Positions 36,637 to 44,801 of a DNA stretch of 64,000 nucleotides are shown here, piece after piece. The first letter of the stretch is position 1, and every line of letters begins with the position of its first letter. The notes under the pieces were generated by a model, which was not told where the DNA came from, searched no databases, and saw nothing but the letters and a program-made list of their open reading frames with translations. The position numbers and the translations under genes are program-made. This DNA comes from JL08 sp963765555. GTDB taxonomy: Bacteria > Pseudomonadota > Alphaproteobacteria > Rhodobacterales > Rhodobacteraceae. The stretch covers positions 124,001 to 188,000 of the forward strand of contig CAVXWX010000008.1 of assembly GCA_963765555.1 (NCBI GenBank), read 5' to 3'.

Positions 36637-36768
36637 TGCCCGCCAAGGGCGGGCAGCGCCCGAACCGCCCCCACGGGGCGGGCGCTTTCAGCACCAGCCC
36701 CTCGGTTCGGGCGCGGTGTATAATCTAGAACGCGCGCTTTGCACCCACCCCTCGGTTCGGGCGCGGTG
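36637..36768. repeat. Cluster of GC-rich hairpins and 50-bp-spaced direct repeats
   Basis: Just after the PLD-like gene lie TGCCCGCC/GGCGGGCA (36637-36655, 3-base loop), then GCGCCCGAACCG (36656-36667), whose reverse complement CGGTTCGGGCGC occurs twice, at 36703-36714 and 36753-36764. The two copies belong to longer direct repeats, CCCCTCGGTTCGGGCGCGGTG, at 36698-36718 and 36748-36768, spaced exactly 50 bp apart. Such palindromic clusters resemble REP-type elements or transcription stops. No reading frame across 36626-36911 looks real. Confidence 0.7.
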
Positions 36769-36911
36769 CGTTTATCGGAAAAGCCACGCTGAAACGCTGC
36801 CGCAATTCACGCGCAGCGCGCTACCCCCAAACCCCAAGAAACCCGCAAACACACCCGCTCCAGCCCCCTGCATCCGGAGGCCGGCCCGATCGTGTCGCCG
36901 TTTTGGAAAGG

Positions 36912-37118
36912 TCAGAGCGGTTTGATATCGCCGGCCATTTGCCGTCCGTCACGCCCGTCTTCCAGCTCGTAGCTGACCTTTTGATTGTCGGCCAGTCCGG
37001 TCAATCCGGACCGTTCCACTGCGGAAATGTGCACAAACACATCCTTGCCGCCATCTTCGGGTTCAATAAACCCGAAACCTTTCGTCGTATTGAACCATTT
37101 CACGGTGCCTGTTGGCAT
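36912..37118 (-). CDS. cspA: Cold-shock protein (CspA family)
   Basis: A 68-residue single-stranded nucleic-acid-binding protein. It starts MPTGTVKWFNTTKGFGFIEP, with RNP-1 in KGFGFIEPE, and RNP-2 follows in KDVFVHISAVERSGL. Members melt RNA secondary structure during cold or general stress. The ATG at 37118 has AAGGAG eight bases upstream, better than an upstream in-frame start. The long leader between 37119 and about 37250 is typical of cold-shock genes, which are often controlled by their own 5' untranslated region. Confidence 0.93.
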   Translation of the reverse strand: MPTGTVKWFNTTKGFGFIEPEDGGKDVFVHISAVERSGLTGLADNQKVSYELEDGRDGRQMAGDIKPL

Positions 37119-37320
37119 CACGTGTCTCCTTCTTCCCTTAACGCCCGCACCAATACACGGCCCGGGCAAACTATGTGGCGGGCACGCGCCGCGCCGCAAC
37201 AGGGCAGGGCGTTACCACATCCACGGTGCGAATGATTGCATGGTAATTGTAAAAATCAAGCGAAACGGGATGCAATCGCCCGTTGTGCTGTTATTTTGGG
37301 CATAACATAGCGGAGGCATG

Positions 37321-37638
37321 ATGGAACTTTACGGGCTGAAAAACTGCGATACTTGCCGCAAGGCATTGAAAGAATTGCCAAATGCCACCTTTGTCGATGT
37401 GCGCGCCGATGGCGTGCCCGCCGAAGTGATGGCCCGCGCGCATAAGCAATTTGGTGCCGCTTTGCTGAATACGCGATCAACCACGTGGCGTGGGCTGGAT
37501 GATGAAACGCGCCAAATGCCGCCTCTGGCGTTGCTGGGCGCACACCCCGCGCTGATGAAACGCCCGCTGATCGTCGCGGGTGACCGGATGTATCTGGGTT
37601 GGGGCAATGATGTGCGCGCCGCCCTTGGGATTGCGTGA
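37321..37638 (+). CDS. ArsC/Spx family thioredoxin-fold protein
   Basis: A 105-residue protein of the arsenate reductase-like (Spx/MgsR) family. It opens MELYGLKNCDTCRKALKELP with a CxxC pair at residues 9-12, and later shows NTRSTTWRGLDDETR and LMKRPLIVAGDRMYLGW, the usual arginine/proline-rich end (KRPL). True arsenate reductases have a single cysteine; the CxxC here favours a thiol-redox or Spx-like role. Two adjacent ATGs exist; 37321 is better placed after CGGAGG (37311-37316). Confidence 0.8.
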   Translation: MELYGLKNCDTCRKALKELPNATFVDVRADGVPAEVMARAHKQFGAALLNTRSTTWRGLDDETRQMPPLALLGAHPALMKRPLIVAGDRMYLGWGNDVRAALGIA

Positions 37639-37681
37639 CAGCGCCCTTATGTAAGCCACCCGAACCAGATAAGAGGCCCCG

Positions 37682-38050
37682 ATGCGCAACGCAGCTTTGA
37701 CCCTTGGCATTATTGCCGGACTGACCGGAATGATCGTTGGCTTTTTCAGCTTCGGCTATGTCGAAGCGATCGAAAAATACGGCGAAATCGAAGGCTTGGC
37801 CGAACAGGTCGCCAATGTCGGGCTGGTGCAGGTGGTGGCGATCCTGTCACCCTTGCTGGCCATCGCAGGCGGGGCCATGGCGCGCGCCCGCGCTCTGGCG
37901 GGCGGGCTGTTGATGGGGCTGTCAGCGGTGGGGATGTACGCCGCGTTCGGGTTCAACGTGTTCACGATGTTCCCCATCGCATTTGCCGGTCTGGGCGCGG
38001 TTCTGGGCGTCGCCGCAGGCCAGCCCGACGAACCCAAGGCGCATTTTTAG
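37682..38050 (+). CDS. Small multi-pass membrane protein of unknown function
   Basis: A 122-residue hydrophobic protein with about four transmembrane segments: TLGIIAGLTGMIVGFFSFGY, QVVAILSPLLAIAGGAMARA, ALAGGLLMGLSAVGMYAAFG and AFAGLGAVLGVAAG. It ends in a short charged tail (EPKAHF). Similar small glycine/alanine-rich proteins are annotated only as hypothetical. Its last 4 bases overlap the convergent DoxX-type gene. No function can be proposed. Confidence 0.65.
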   Translation: MRNAALTLGIIAGLTGMIVGFFSFGYVEAIEKYGEIEGLAEQVANVGLVQVVAILSPLLAIAGGAMARARALAGGLLMGLSAVGMYAAFGFNVFTMFPIAFAGLGAVLGVAAGQPDEPKAHF

Positions 38051-38601
38051 GCGGCGTCTTTCGGGGCCAGTGCCCGATCAACCGAAATCGGGCCGGCCCC
38101 TTTGACCACAAGGATCAGCAGTACCATGACCCAGAACGCCCGCTGGTCCATGATCACCCCGTCGGGGAACCGGTCAAACCACGCGCCCAGCGTTTCGGGG
38201 TGGTCAATGCCGCCATGGCCGTAAAGATCGGTCAGCGATTGCACCACGATAAACCCGATCATGCCAAGCGCCGAAAGCCGCGTCAGCAGCCCGATCACGA
38301 TGAGTGCGGGCAGGATGAATTCGGCCCACGTGCCCGCCACAACCACGGCCCAGTGAAAGAAACCGAAGGCGTCGGTGTCATAGCCCACCGCCTCGAACGC
38401 GCGAGGGAAAATCTGGGCATAGGCACCGGTTGACGGCTGGAACAGCCCCATGATCCCGTCGCCCAGTTTGGTCAGCCCCGACACCCAGAAATACATCAGC
38501 AGCGTGGCGGCAAACACGAAACGGGCCAGCGTGGGCAACAGCCAGTCGGCCCTGTCCAACCGGCCAAAGACGGCGTTGTGCAATGTGGTAAGCGCGTTCA
38601 T
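38047..38601 (-). CDS. bufD: DoxX family protein of the bufferin operon (BufD-type)
   Basis: A 184-residue inner-membrane protein with four transmembrane helices of the DoxX family: FVFAATLLMYFWVSGLTKLG, FHWAVVVAGTWAEFILPALI, LSALGMIGFIVVQSLTDLYG and AFWVMVLLILVVKGAGPISV. DoxX genes close many operons that contain DUF2282, DUF692 and DUF2063 genes; in the copper-peptide bufferin clusters this position is called bufD. The start overlaps the bufC stop in an ATGA arrangement. Its role is not settled; electron transfer or membrane support for peptide export is possible. Confidence 0.82.
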   Translation of the reverse strand: MNALTTLHNAVFGRLDRADWLLPTLARFVFAATLLMYFWVSGLTKLGDGIMGLFQPSTGAYAQIFPRAFEAVGYDTDAFGFFHWAVVVAGTWAEFILPALIVIGLLTRLSALGMIGFIVVQSLTDLYGHGGIDHPETLGAWFDRFPDGVIMDQRAFWVMVLLILVVKGAGPISVDRALAPKDAA

Positions 38602-39356
38602 GGAATGTCCTTTGAAATAATGCCTGTCACGGCGTGGCCCCGGATCAGCAGACCAAGTGCCGCGCCAAGATCGAAATCCGCATGGGTGTTCAGGGCGATG
38701 TCATGGGCATCCCCGAATGTGTGATCGTTCAACGCCGTGATCCAGGCGGCCCCGCCTGCGGGCAACAGGTGCGGTTCGGGATCAAATTCGGGTCGCGTGA
38801 CCAGAACATCCTGCGCCCCCGCCTGTGGCTTTGGCGCGCCGTCCTGCGTGTTGTAGCGCCAGATATCATAGATCGGCCAGTCAGACCGGACCAGACGCAC
38901 CGCAGGGGCCAGCGTGATATGCGACGCCATCAGGGTTTCCGGCGCGATGGTTTGCAGCACAGCGGGATCAATCGCTTGCGCATCGGCCGCGTGATAGGAC
39001 GCGCGCAATGCCAGTTCCAGCCGCGCCACATCGGCCAGATACCCCAGATGGGCCAGCGGCGCGAACCCTGCCAGAAAATCGGGAAAGTCCTGCCCGTACT
39101 GCATCATCAAGGGCGATTGCGGCGGGTGCGCGCGCAGATAGATCGCGGCGATCCCGTCAAAATTTTGCGCCCCGAGCAGTTTGGCGATGACGGGAAACCC
39201 CGTCGTCAGCGCCTCGCCCAATGAAACGGCGATATTGTTGCGATAGACGTTATAGCGGCGTCCTGCGGGGCGGTTCTGCCCGTCGCTCAACCCGTCTGGG
39301 ACGGGGCGTGTGGCATCCAGCAGGGCGGCGCGAAATGCTGTCTGGTCGGGGATCAT
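38598..39356 (-). CDS. bufC: DUF2063 maturase partner (BufC)
   Basis: A 252-residue cytoplasmic protein. It begins IPDQTAFRAALLDATRPVPD, with the DUF2063 pattern NVYRNNIAVSLGEALTTGFP and VIAKLLGAQNFDGIAAIYLR about 45-90 residues in. DUF2063 proteins present the precursor peptide to the DUF692 (MNIO) enzyme, acting as a recognition partner. The ATGA overlaps with bufB upstream and bufD downstream show tight coupling and a fixed ratio. Confidence 0.85.
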   Translation of the reverse strand: MIPDQTAFRAALLDATRPVPDGLSDGQNRPAGRRYNVYRNNIAVSLGEALTTGFPVIAKLLGAQNFDGIAAIYLRAHPPQSPLMMQYGQDFPDFLAGFAPLAHLGYLADVARLELALRASYHAADAQAIDPAVLQTIAPETLMASHITLAPAVRLVRSDWPIYDIWRYNTQDGAPKPQAGAQDVLVTRPEFDPEPHLLPAGGAAWITALNDHTFGDAHDIALNTHADFDLGAALGLLIRGHAVTGIISKDIP

Positions 39357-40210
39357 ACGGCCAGCTTTTCAAGCGCGGCGTGGGCGCGCGCCGCCTCGTC
39401 GCGCAGTATCGGCCATTCGGGCACATCATTGTCCCATTCCACCAGCACGGGGCGGGGGCCGGACCGTTCCAGCGTGTAATCCAGCAACGCCCAGACCGGA
39501 TCGGCGATGGCGGCGCCGTGGCTGTCGATCAGCAGGGGCGCGCCGTGATCATCGGCGTCTTCGTCATGCCCGCCCAGATGTATTTCGCCGACATGCTCCA
39601 GCGCGAAGGCATCGATATAGGCGCGCGCATCCAGACCCAGATTGGTCGCCGACACGAACACATTGTTCACATCCAGCAACAACCCACAGCCTGTGCGCGC
39701 GCACAGTTCGCGCAGGAAATCCGTTTCCGACCATGTCGAGGCATCAAACGCCAGATAGCTTGACGGGTTTTCCAGCAACATCTTGCGGCCCACCGTCTCC
39801 TGCACCTGATCAATGTGGGATGCAACGCGCGCCAGCGTGTCGGTCGTATAGGGCAGGGGCAACAGATCGTTCAGGAAATGGCTGTCATGGGTGGACCACG
39901 CCAGATGTTCGGAAAAACTGGCCGGATCAAGCCAGCCCACCAAATGTTTCAGCCGCGCAAGATGATCTGCATCCAGCGCATCTTCCCCCCCGATGCTGAG
40001 GCCGACGCCGTGCACGGACATGGCAAATTTTTCAGACAGATGTTTAAGTTGCGCAATCGGGCGGCCGCCGTCGCCCATATAGTTTTCGGCGTGCACCTCA
40101 AGCCAGCGCACAGGGCCCGGATCGTTCTGAATATCGGAAAAATGCTGGGGCTTGTAGCCGATGCCGGACGCGGCCGGCAGGCGATCAAAGCGGTTTGTAT
40201 TGTCCAGCAT
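39353..40210 (-). CDS. bufB: DUF692 multinuclear iron oxidase, bufferin-modifying enzyme (BufB)
   Basis: A TIM-barrel, multinuclear non-heme iron-dependent oxidase (MNIO) of 285 residues. It carries the family start GIGYKPQHFSDIQNDPG, the metal-binding segments SVHGVGLSIGG, FSEHLAWSTHD, MLLENPSSYLAF, LLLDVNNVFVSATNLG and IHLGGHDEDADDHG, and ends in the VEWDND motif. MNIO enzymes modify cysteines of peptide precursors; in bufferin systems they convert core cysteines to thiooxazole heterocycles. The ATG at 40210 follows AAAGGCC. It lies 68 bases after the precursor gene. Confidence 0.88.
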   Translation of the reverse strand: MLDNTNRFDRLPAASGIGYKPQHFSDIQNDPGPVRWLEVHAENYMGDGGRPIAQLKHLSEKFAMSVHGVGLSIGGEDALDADHLARLKHLVGWLDPASFSEHLAWSTHDSHFLNDLLPLPYTTDTLARVASHIDQVQETVGRKMLLENPSSYLAFDASTWSETDFLRELCARTGCGLLLDVNNVFVSATNLGLDARAYIDAFALEHVGEIHLGGHDEDADDHGAPLLIDSHGAAIADPVWALLDYTLERSGPRPVLVEWDNDVPEWPILRDEAARAHAALEKLAV

Positions 40211-40278
40211 GCTCAGGCCTTTCTTGGACGGGGCAGGGCCATCGCGGCCCAACCCCGTTCGTTGCTTACTACCTGAAC

Positions 40279-40581
40279 TTAGGCCGGCAGATCACGCTCC
40301 AGCGCTTCCAGCGAACCTTTGCGCGGTGTCCCGTCGGCTTGGGCCGGCAGTTCGAGTTCTGTGCATGTGCCCGCTTCGACCAGCGACCAGGCGTTGCCCT
40401 GATAGTCAACAACAGACGATCCGGCGCAGGTTGTGCCCGGTCCGGCGGCACAGTCGTTTTTACCGGCCAGCGACACGCCAAAGCACTTTTCCTTGGATGC
40501 GGCAGAGACAGTTGTTGTGGTCGAGGCCAGCGCTGTTGCAACGGCGCCTGCGACGGCCAGAGTTTTGAAAGCTGTAGACAT
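40279..40581 (-). CDS. bufA: Bufferin precursor peptide (DUF2282, BufA)
   Basis: A 100-residue exported peptide precursor. The N-terminus MSTAFKTLAVAGAVATALAS is a signal peptide, cleaved near VSAASKEK. The mature core carries four cysteines in the DUF2282 pattern KCFGVSLAGKNDCAAGPG, then TTCAGSS and AGTCTEL. In known bufferins the central cysteines are oxidised to thiooxazoles and the peptide binds copper in the periplasm. AGAAGGAAAC lies just upstream of the ATG at 40581. The gene heads the bufA-B-C-D unit, and the leader of about 230 bases contains an inverted repeat. Confidence 0.88.
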   Translation of the reverse strand: MSTAFKTLAVAGAVATALASTTTTVSAASKEKCFGVSLAGKNDCAAGPGTTCAGSSVVDYQGNAWSLVEAGTCTELELPAQADGTPRKGSLEALERDLPA

Positions 40582-40712
40582 ATTGCGTTTCCTTCTGTTG
40601 TTGGACTGGGCGAGGTGTTCGCCTTCGTTTGTTATGAAACATTGATATCCGGCCACGGCAACGGTTTCCACTCACGAGGCTGTGTCTCACGTGCGTGTCA
40701 GGGAGTGTGACA

Positions 40713-40732
40713 AACCTTGGCACGGCAAGGTT
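40713..40732. promoter_or_regulatory. Inverted repeat in the bufA promoter region
   Basis: AACCTTG (40713-40719) and CAAGGTT (40726-40732) form perfect 7-bp arms around a 6-base spacer, about 130 bases upstream of the bufA start. The spacing and size suit a dimeric regulator, and bufferin operons are known to be metal-responsive. I cannot match the site to a named regulator. Confidence 0.35.
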
Positions 40733-40764
40733 ATGAAATATATGTGAAATTTCAAAAGGTGTAA

Positions 40765-40794
40765 CGATCCGGCGGGAATGTGCCTGCCGGATCG
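40765..40794 (-). terminator. Probable terminator of thrS
   Basis: CGATCCGGC and GCCGGATCG form a perfect 9-bp stem with a 12-base loop, about 20 bases beyond the thrS stop on the minus strand. A short T-rich stretch (CACCTTTTG) follows some 8 bases later. It would stop transcription of thrS before the bufA promoter, which reads in the same direction. Confidence 0.6.
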
Positions 40795-40814
40795 TGCCTG
40801 ATTGTAGCGAATTG

Positions 40815-42761
40815 TTACAGCAGGTCGGGGGGCGTCGCTGCCGTTTTCAGCGAGTTTGTTACATCGTCCAGCGCCTCGACGCTGGTGTGTTTTTCGCCCA
40901 GACGGCGCACAGTCACGGTGCGTTCGGCAACCTCGCGCGCGCCGACGGCCAGAATGACAGGCACCTTGCCAACCGAATGTTCGCGCACTTTGTAATTGAT
41001 CTTTTCGTTGCGCACATCGGCCTCCGCGCGCACCCCTGCTGCGGTCAGGTGCGCCACGACCTCGTGTACATATTCGTCCGCATCCGAAATGATCGAGGCA
41101 ACAACAACCTGACGCGGGGCCAGCCAGAACGGCAGTTTGCCCGCATGTTCTTCGATCAGGATGCCGATGAACCGTTCGAAACTGCCCAATGTCGCGCGGT
41201 GCAGCATGACGGGGCGGTGTTTGCCGCCATCCGCACCGATATAGGTGGCATCCAGACGTTCTGGCAGCACGAAATCAACCTGATGGGTGCCGCATTGCCA
41301 ATCACGCCCGATTGCGTCGGTCAGCACGAATTCCAGCTTTGGACCATAAAACGCCCCTTCACCGGGGTTCAATTCGGGTTCGATGCCGGCCTTTCGGGTG
41401 GCCGACAGCAGCGCCTCTTCCGCCTTGTCCCACACGGCGTCCGACCCTGCGCGCGCCTCGGGGCGGTCGCTGAATTTGACGCGGAATTTTTCAAATCCCA
41501 GATCGCGGTAAATGTTCGACAGAAAATCGATGTAAACGGCGGTTTCGGATTCAATCTGGTCTTCGGCGCAGAAAATATGCCCGTCATCCTGCGTAAACCC
41601 ACGCACCCGCATGATCCCGTGCAGCGCGCCGGAGGGTTCATAGCGGTTGCACGACCCGAATTCGGCCATGCGCAACGGCAGGTCACGGTAGGATTTCAGG
41701 CCCTGATTGAAAATCTGCACGTGGCAGGGGCAGTTCATCGGCTTGAGCGCGTTCACGGTTTTCTCGCGTGCATGTTCTTCGTCGACTTCGACAATGAACA
41801 TATGCTCCTGATATTTTTCCCAATGCCCCGATGCTTCCCAAAGCTTGCGGTCAACAACCTGCGGCGTGTTCACCTCGACATAGCCGCCCTTGCGTTGCTG
41901 GCGGCGCATATAGTCCTGCAATTCGGTGTAGATACGCCAGCCGTTGGGGTGCCAGAAAATCTGCCCCGGGGCTTCTTCCTGCATGTGGAACAGGTCCATT
42001 TCGCGGCCCAGCTTGCGGTGGTCGCGTTTGGCGGCCTCTTCCAGCATGTGCAGGTGCGCTTTTAGCTGTTCCTTGTTGGTAAAGGCGACGCCGTAAATGC
42101 GTTGCAACATCGCGCGGTTGCTGTCGCCGCGCCAATAGGCACCGGCAATGCTCATCAGTTTGAACGCATCGCCCGGCACCTGACCGGTGTGCTGCAAATG
42201 CGGCCCGCGACACAGATCCTGCCAATGCCCGTGCCAGTACATGCGCAGCGGCTCATCCCCGGGGATCGCGTTGATCAGTTCGACCTTGTAGGGTTCGTTA
42301 TTGGCCTCGTAAAACTTGATCGCGCGGTCACGGTCCCACACTTCGGTGGTGACCGGTTCGCGCTTGTTGATGATCTCTTTCATCTTTTTTTCGATCAGGC
42401 CCAGATCTTCGGGGGTGAACGGTTCGGACCGGTCGAAATCGTAATACCAGCCGTTTTCGATCACGGGGCCGATTGTGACCTTGGTCGCGGGCCAGATTTC
42501 CTGCACGGCGCGGGCCATGATATGCGCCAGATCGTGGCGTACCAGCTCGTTGGCTTGTGCATCGTCTTTCATGGTGTGGATGGCGATGCTGGCATCGGTT
42601 TCGATCGGCCATGCCAGATCGTAATGCGCGCCGTCAACGGTGGCGGAAATGGCCTTTTTCGCCAGCGAAGGCGAAATATCGGCAGCCACCTGCAGCGCGG
42701 TGATACCGGCGTCATAGGATCGTGCATTGCCATCGGGAAGGGTAAGGTTGATTTGGGCCAT
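40815..42761 (-). CDS. thrS: Threonyl-tRNA synthetase
   Basis: An intact 648-residue class II synthetase. The TGS domain (MAQINLTLPDGNARSYDAGI) leads, followed by the editing domain with VRHDLAHIMARAVQEIWP and YWHGHWQDLCRGPHLQHTGQ. The catalytic domain has motif 2, FGSCNRYEPSGALHGIMRVR, and motif 3, LHRATLGSFERFIGILIEEH. The anticodon domain ends the protein. It is unbroken over almost 2 kb, in contrast with proS. The gene is followed by a stem-loop terminator near 40765-40794. Confidence 0.95.
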   Translation of the reverse strand: MAQINLTLPDGNARSYDAGITALQVAADISPSLAKKAISATVDGAHYDLAWPIETDASIAIHTMKDDAQANELVRHDLAHIMARAVQEIWPATKVTIGPVIENGWYYDFDRSEPFTPEDLGLIEKKMKEIINKREPVTTEVWDRDRAIKFYEANNEPYKVELINAIPGDEPLRMYWHGHWQDLCRGPHLQHTGQVPGDAFKLMSIAGAYWRGDSNRAMLQRIYGVAFTNKEQLKAHLHMLEEAAKRDHRKLGREMDLFHMQEEAPGQIFWHPNGWRIYTELQDYMRRQQRKGGYVEVNTPQVVDRKLWEASGHWEKYQEHMFIVEVDEEHAREKTVNALKPMNCPCHVQIFNQGLKSYRDLPLRMAEFGSCNRYEPSGALHGIMRVRGFTQDDGHIFCAEDQIESETAVYIDFLSNIYRDLGFEKFRVKFSDRPEARAGSDAVWDKAEEALLSATRKAGIEPELNPGEGAFYGPKLEFVLTDAIGRDWQCGTHQVDFVLPERLDATYIGADGGKHRPVMLHRATLGSFERFIGILIEEHAGKLPFWLAPRQVVVASIISDADEYVHEVVAHLTAAGVRAEADVRNEKINYKVREHSVGKVPVILAVGAREVAERTVTVRRLGEKHTSVEALDDVTNSLKTAATPPDLL

Positions 42762-42861
42762 GTCGGGCCTCCTCGTCGGTTTGGCGCCTACGAGACGCCC
42801 GGTTGCGGGTTATGGTCGGGCGCTATGTGGCGACAGATCGCGGCCAAGTCAACCGCTTGCG

Positions 42862-43866
42862 TTACCGCTCGGGCGTCGGCACACCCACTCGGATCGCCTT
42901 CGAATAGCCTTCGGTCAGGCCAACGGCCTGCGCGCGTTCGTCGATATGGGACAGCGCGCGCAATTCTTCCATCGGCACGCGCGTATCCAGTGCGCCCTGA
43001 TCATAGGCAAAATCGGGCAGATACCCGTTCAGGATCAACCGCCAGTCCAGCGGGATGTTCACGCCAATCGCGCGCACCATGCGAAACACGGTTGTGGTGC
43101 AGTTGGTGGTGACGGAATTATAAAATTGCGGCTGCGCGGCCAGCATATTGGCGTCACGCACATATTCCTCCAACAGGGTGCGCGCCACCAGGGGCGATGT
43201 GTTCAGGCGATAAAGCTGCACATCTTCGCCGCGTATGTTGGACCGTACCCCCACAACATCGCGTTCTTCGGCCGCGACAAGAACCAGCGTGTTGGTCTTG
43301 AAAAAATCCGCCAGCGGGGAAAACCCGCCATCCACCTCGCGCCGCACCTCGACGGACCACGCCAGATAGCGGCCGTCCTGAAATCCGAAGCTGACGATGA
43401 AATGGGCGATTTCCGGCCCGTCCCAGTGGGACAGAAACAGATCGACACCGTTCAGGGTGGACAGATCGTAATTGCGCTGCACCCAGTTTTGCGTCTTGTC
43501 ATCTTCGCTGCGCCATTCAAAGGCGCGCACATCGTTCAACGTCAGGATGTCACCGTCAATCTCGCCCGTGACCTGCCGCGCCACATCCGGTGCCCAATTG
43601 CCATCCGCAGGCGGTTTGATCGACGCCCACCACATGAAAATCAGCGCCATCGCAAAAGCGAACATCGCCAGCGATCGTGTCGGGCGCTTGCCAAACTGCG
43701 CGGCCAGCGTGGTCAGACCCAACAGGCCCACCCCCCCCACCGCGATCATGCGTGCGGTTTCCGCCATCGGCAGGCGAAACCAAAGGGCAAGCCCCGACCA
43801 CACGGTCAGCCCTGCCACCAGCACCACAAGGATGCCGACGAAAATGATTTTTCCGACAAGTCGCAT
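42862..43866 (-). CDS. DUF4105 family membrane-anchored protein
   Basis: A 334-residue protein. Three hydrophobic segments at the N-terminus (MRLVGKIIFVGILVVLVAGL, MIAVGGVGLLGLTTLAAQFG and SLAMFAFAMALIFMWWASIK) anchor a large domain with SHWDGPEIAHFIVSFGFQDG and YNSVTTNCTTTVFRMVRAIG, matching DUF4105. The conserved NCTT and nearby aspartates and histidines suggest a papain-like (NlpC/P60-related) fold, as proposed for the family; activity is not shown. The ATG at 43866 follows AGGGGACAGG. Confidence 0.8.
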   Translation of the reverse strand: MRLVGKIIFVGILVVLVAGLTVWSGLALWFRLPMAETARMIAVGGVGLLGLTTLAAQFGKRPTRSLAMFAFAMALIFMWWASIKPPADGNWAPDVARQVTGEIDGDILTLNDVRAFEWRSEDDKTQNWVQRNYDLSTLNGVDLFLSHWDGPEIAHFIVSFGFQDGRYLAWSVEVRREVDGGFSPLADFFKTNTLVLVAAEERDVVGVRSNIRGEDVQLYRLNTSPLVARTLLEEYVRDANMLAAQPQFYNSVTTNCTTTVFRMVRAIGVNIPLDWRLILNGYLPDFAYDQGALDTRVPMEELRALSHIDERAQAVGLTEGYSKAIRVGVPTPER

Positions 43867-44030
43867 GCCTGTCCCCTGTTCTGCCCGATCAGACACCGGC
43901 GCGGGTTATGTCCCCCGTTTATGCCGGTTTTATGTTGTCTTGTGATACCTCGCCACATTTTCCGCCATATCGCAATGAACAATTGCGGTCAGGGCGGGTG
44001 CGTGCATGATGACGACCAAAGGAGAATGCA

Positions 44031-44777
44031 ATGCCTGCCACCACATTTCTGGAGACCGATCAGGGCCGTAGACTGGCCTACCATCTGACCCGAGGGCAGG
44101 GACCGTGCATCGTGTTTCTGGGCGGTTTGAAATCGGATATGGAAGGCACCAAGGCCGTATATCTTGAAGCATGGGCCAAAGCGCAGGGGCGGGCGTTTTT
44201 GCGGTTCGATTATTCGGGGCACGGTGAATCCTCGGGGGAATTCACAGACGGATGTATCGGAGATTGGGCGCAAGACAGTCTTGCCGCTGTCACAGCGCTC
44301 ACCACCGGGCCACTGGTTCTGGTCGGGTCGTCCATGGGCGGGTGGCAATCGTTGTTGCTGGCGCGCGCCATACCCGACAGGATCGCCGGTCTGGTCACAA
44401 TCGCCGCCGCGCCGGATTTCACCGAAGACGGATACTGGGCCAGCTTCAGCGACGATCAAAAGGCGGCGCTGGACAGGGTTGGCCACGTGGAACTGCCGTC
44501 CGATTATATGGAACCCTATATTATCACCAAACGGATGATCGAAGACGGGCGCGACCAGTTGGTGTTGCGCGCACCGCTGGACCTGCCGTTTCCGGTGCGG
44601 TTTTTGCAAGGCACCGAAGACACTGCCGTCAGCACCCAAACCGCCCTGCGCCTGTTGGAGCATGCCACCGGCCCCGATATGCGCCTGACGCTGGTCAAAG
44701 ACGCGGATCACCGGTTTTCGGACGAGGCGTGTCTTGATCTGATCGTGGCCGCAGTGAACGACGTGTTGGCGGCGTAA
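44031..44777 (+). CDS. Alpha/beta hydrolase
   Basis: A 248-residue serine hydrolase. The oxyanion region is CIVFLGGLKSDMEGTKAVYL, the nucleophile elbow is LVLVGSSMGGWQSLLLARAI with serine, the acid is likely in FLQGTEDTAV, and the base histidine is in LVKDADHRFSDEACL near the C-terminus. The overall form is that of bacterial ABHD10-like esterases or palmitoyl thioesterases. The natural substrate is unknown. The next gene, a VOC protein, starts 24 bases later with its own ribosome-binding site. Confidence 0.82.
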   Translation: MPATTFLETDQGRRLAYHLTRGQGPCIVFLGGLKSDMEGTKAVYLEAWAKAQGRAFLRFDYSGHGESSGEFTDGCIGDWAQDSLAAVTALTTGPLVLVGSSMGGWQSLLLARAIPDRIAGLVTIAAAPDFTEDGYWASFSDDQKAALDRVGHVELPSDYMEPYIITKRMIEDGRDQLVLRAPLDLPFPVRFLQGTEDTAVSTQTALRLLEHATGPDMRLTLVKDADHRFSDEACLDLIVAAVNDVLAA

Positions 44778-44801
44778 CCCGTGATGGAGCAGGAGGGGCA
44801 T

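Noticed and set aside
36698..36768. A two-repeat CRISPR array
   Set aside because: The repeats are only two, the unit includes self-complementary arms plus a nearby inverted copy, and there are no cas genes.
40794..42065. A 423-codon plus-strand frame opposite thrS
   Set aside because: ThrS is complete and conserved on the minus strand; the plus frame is a shadow without a ribosome-binding site.
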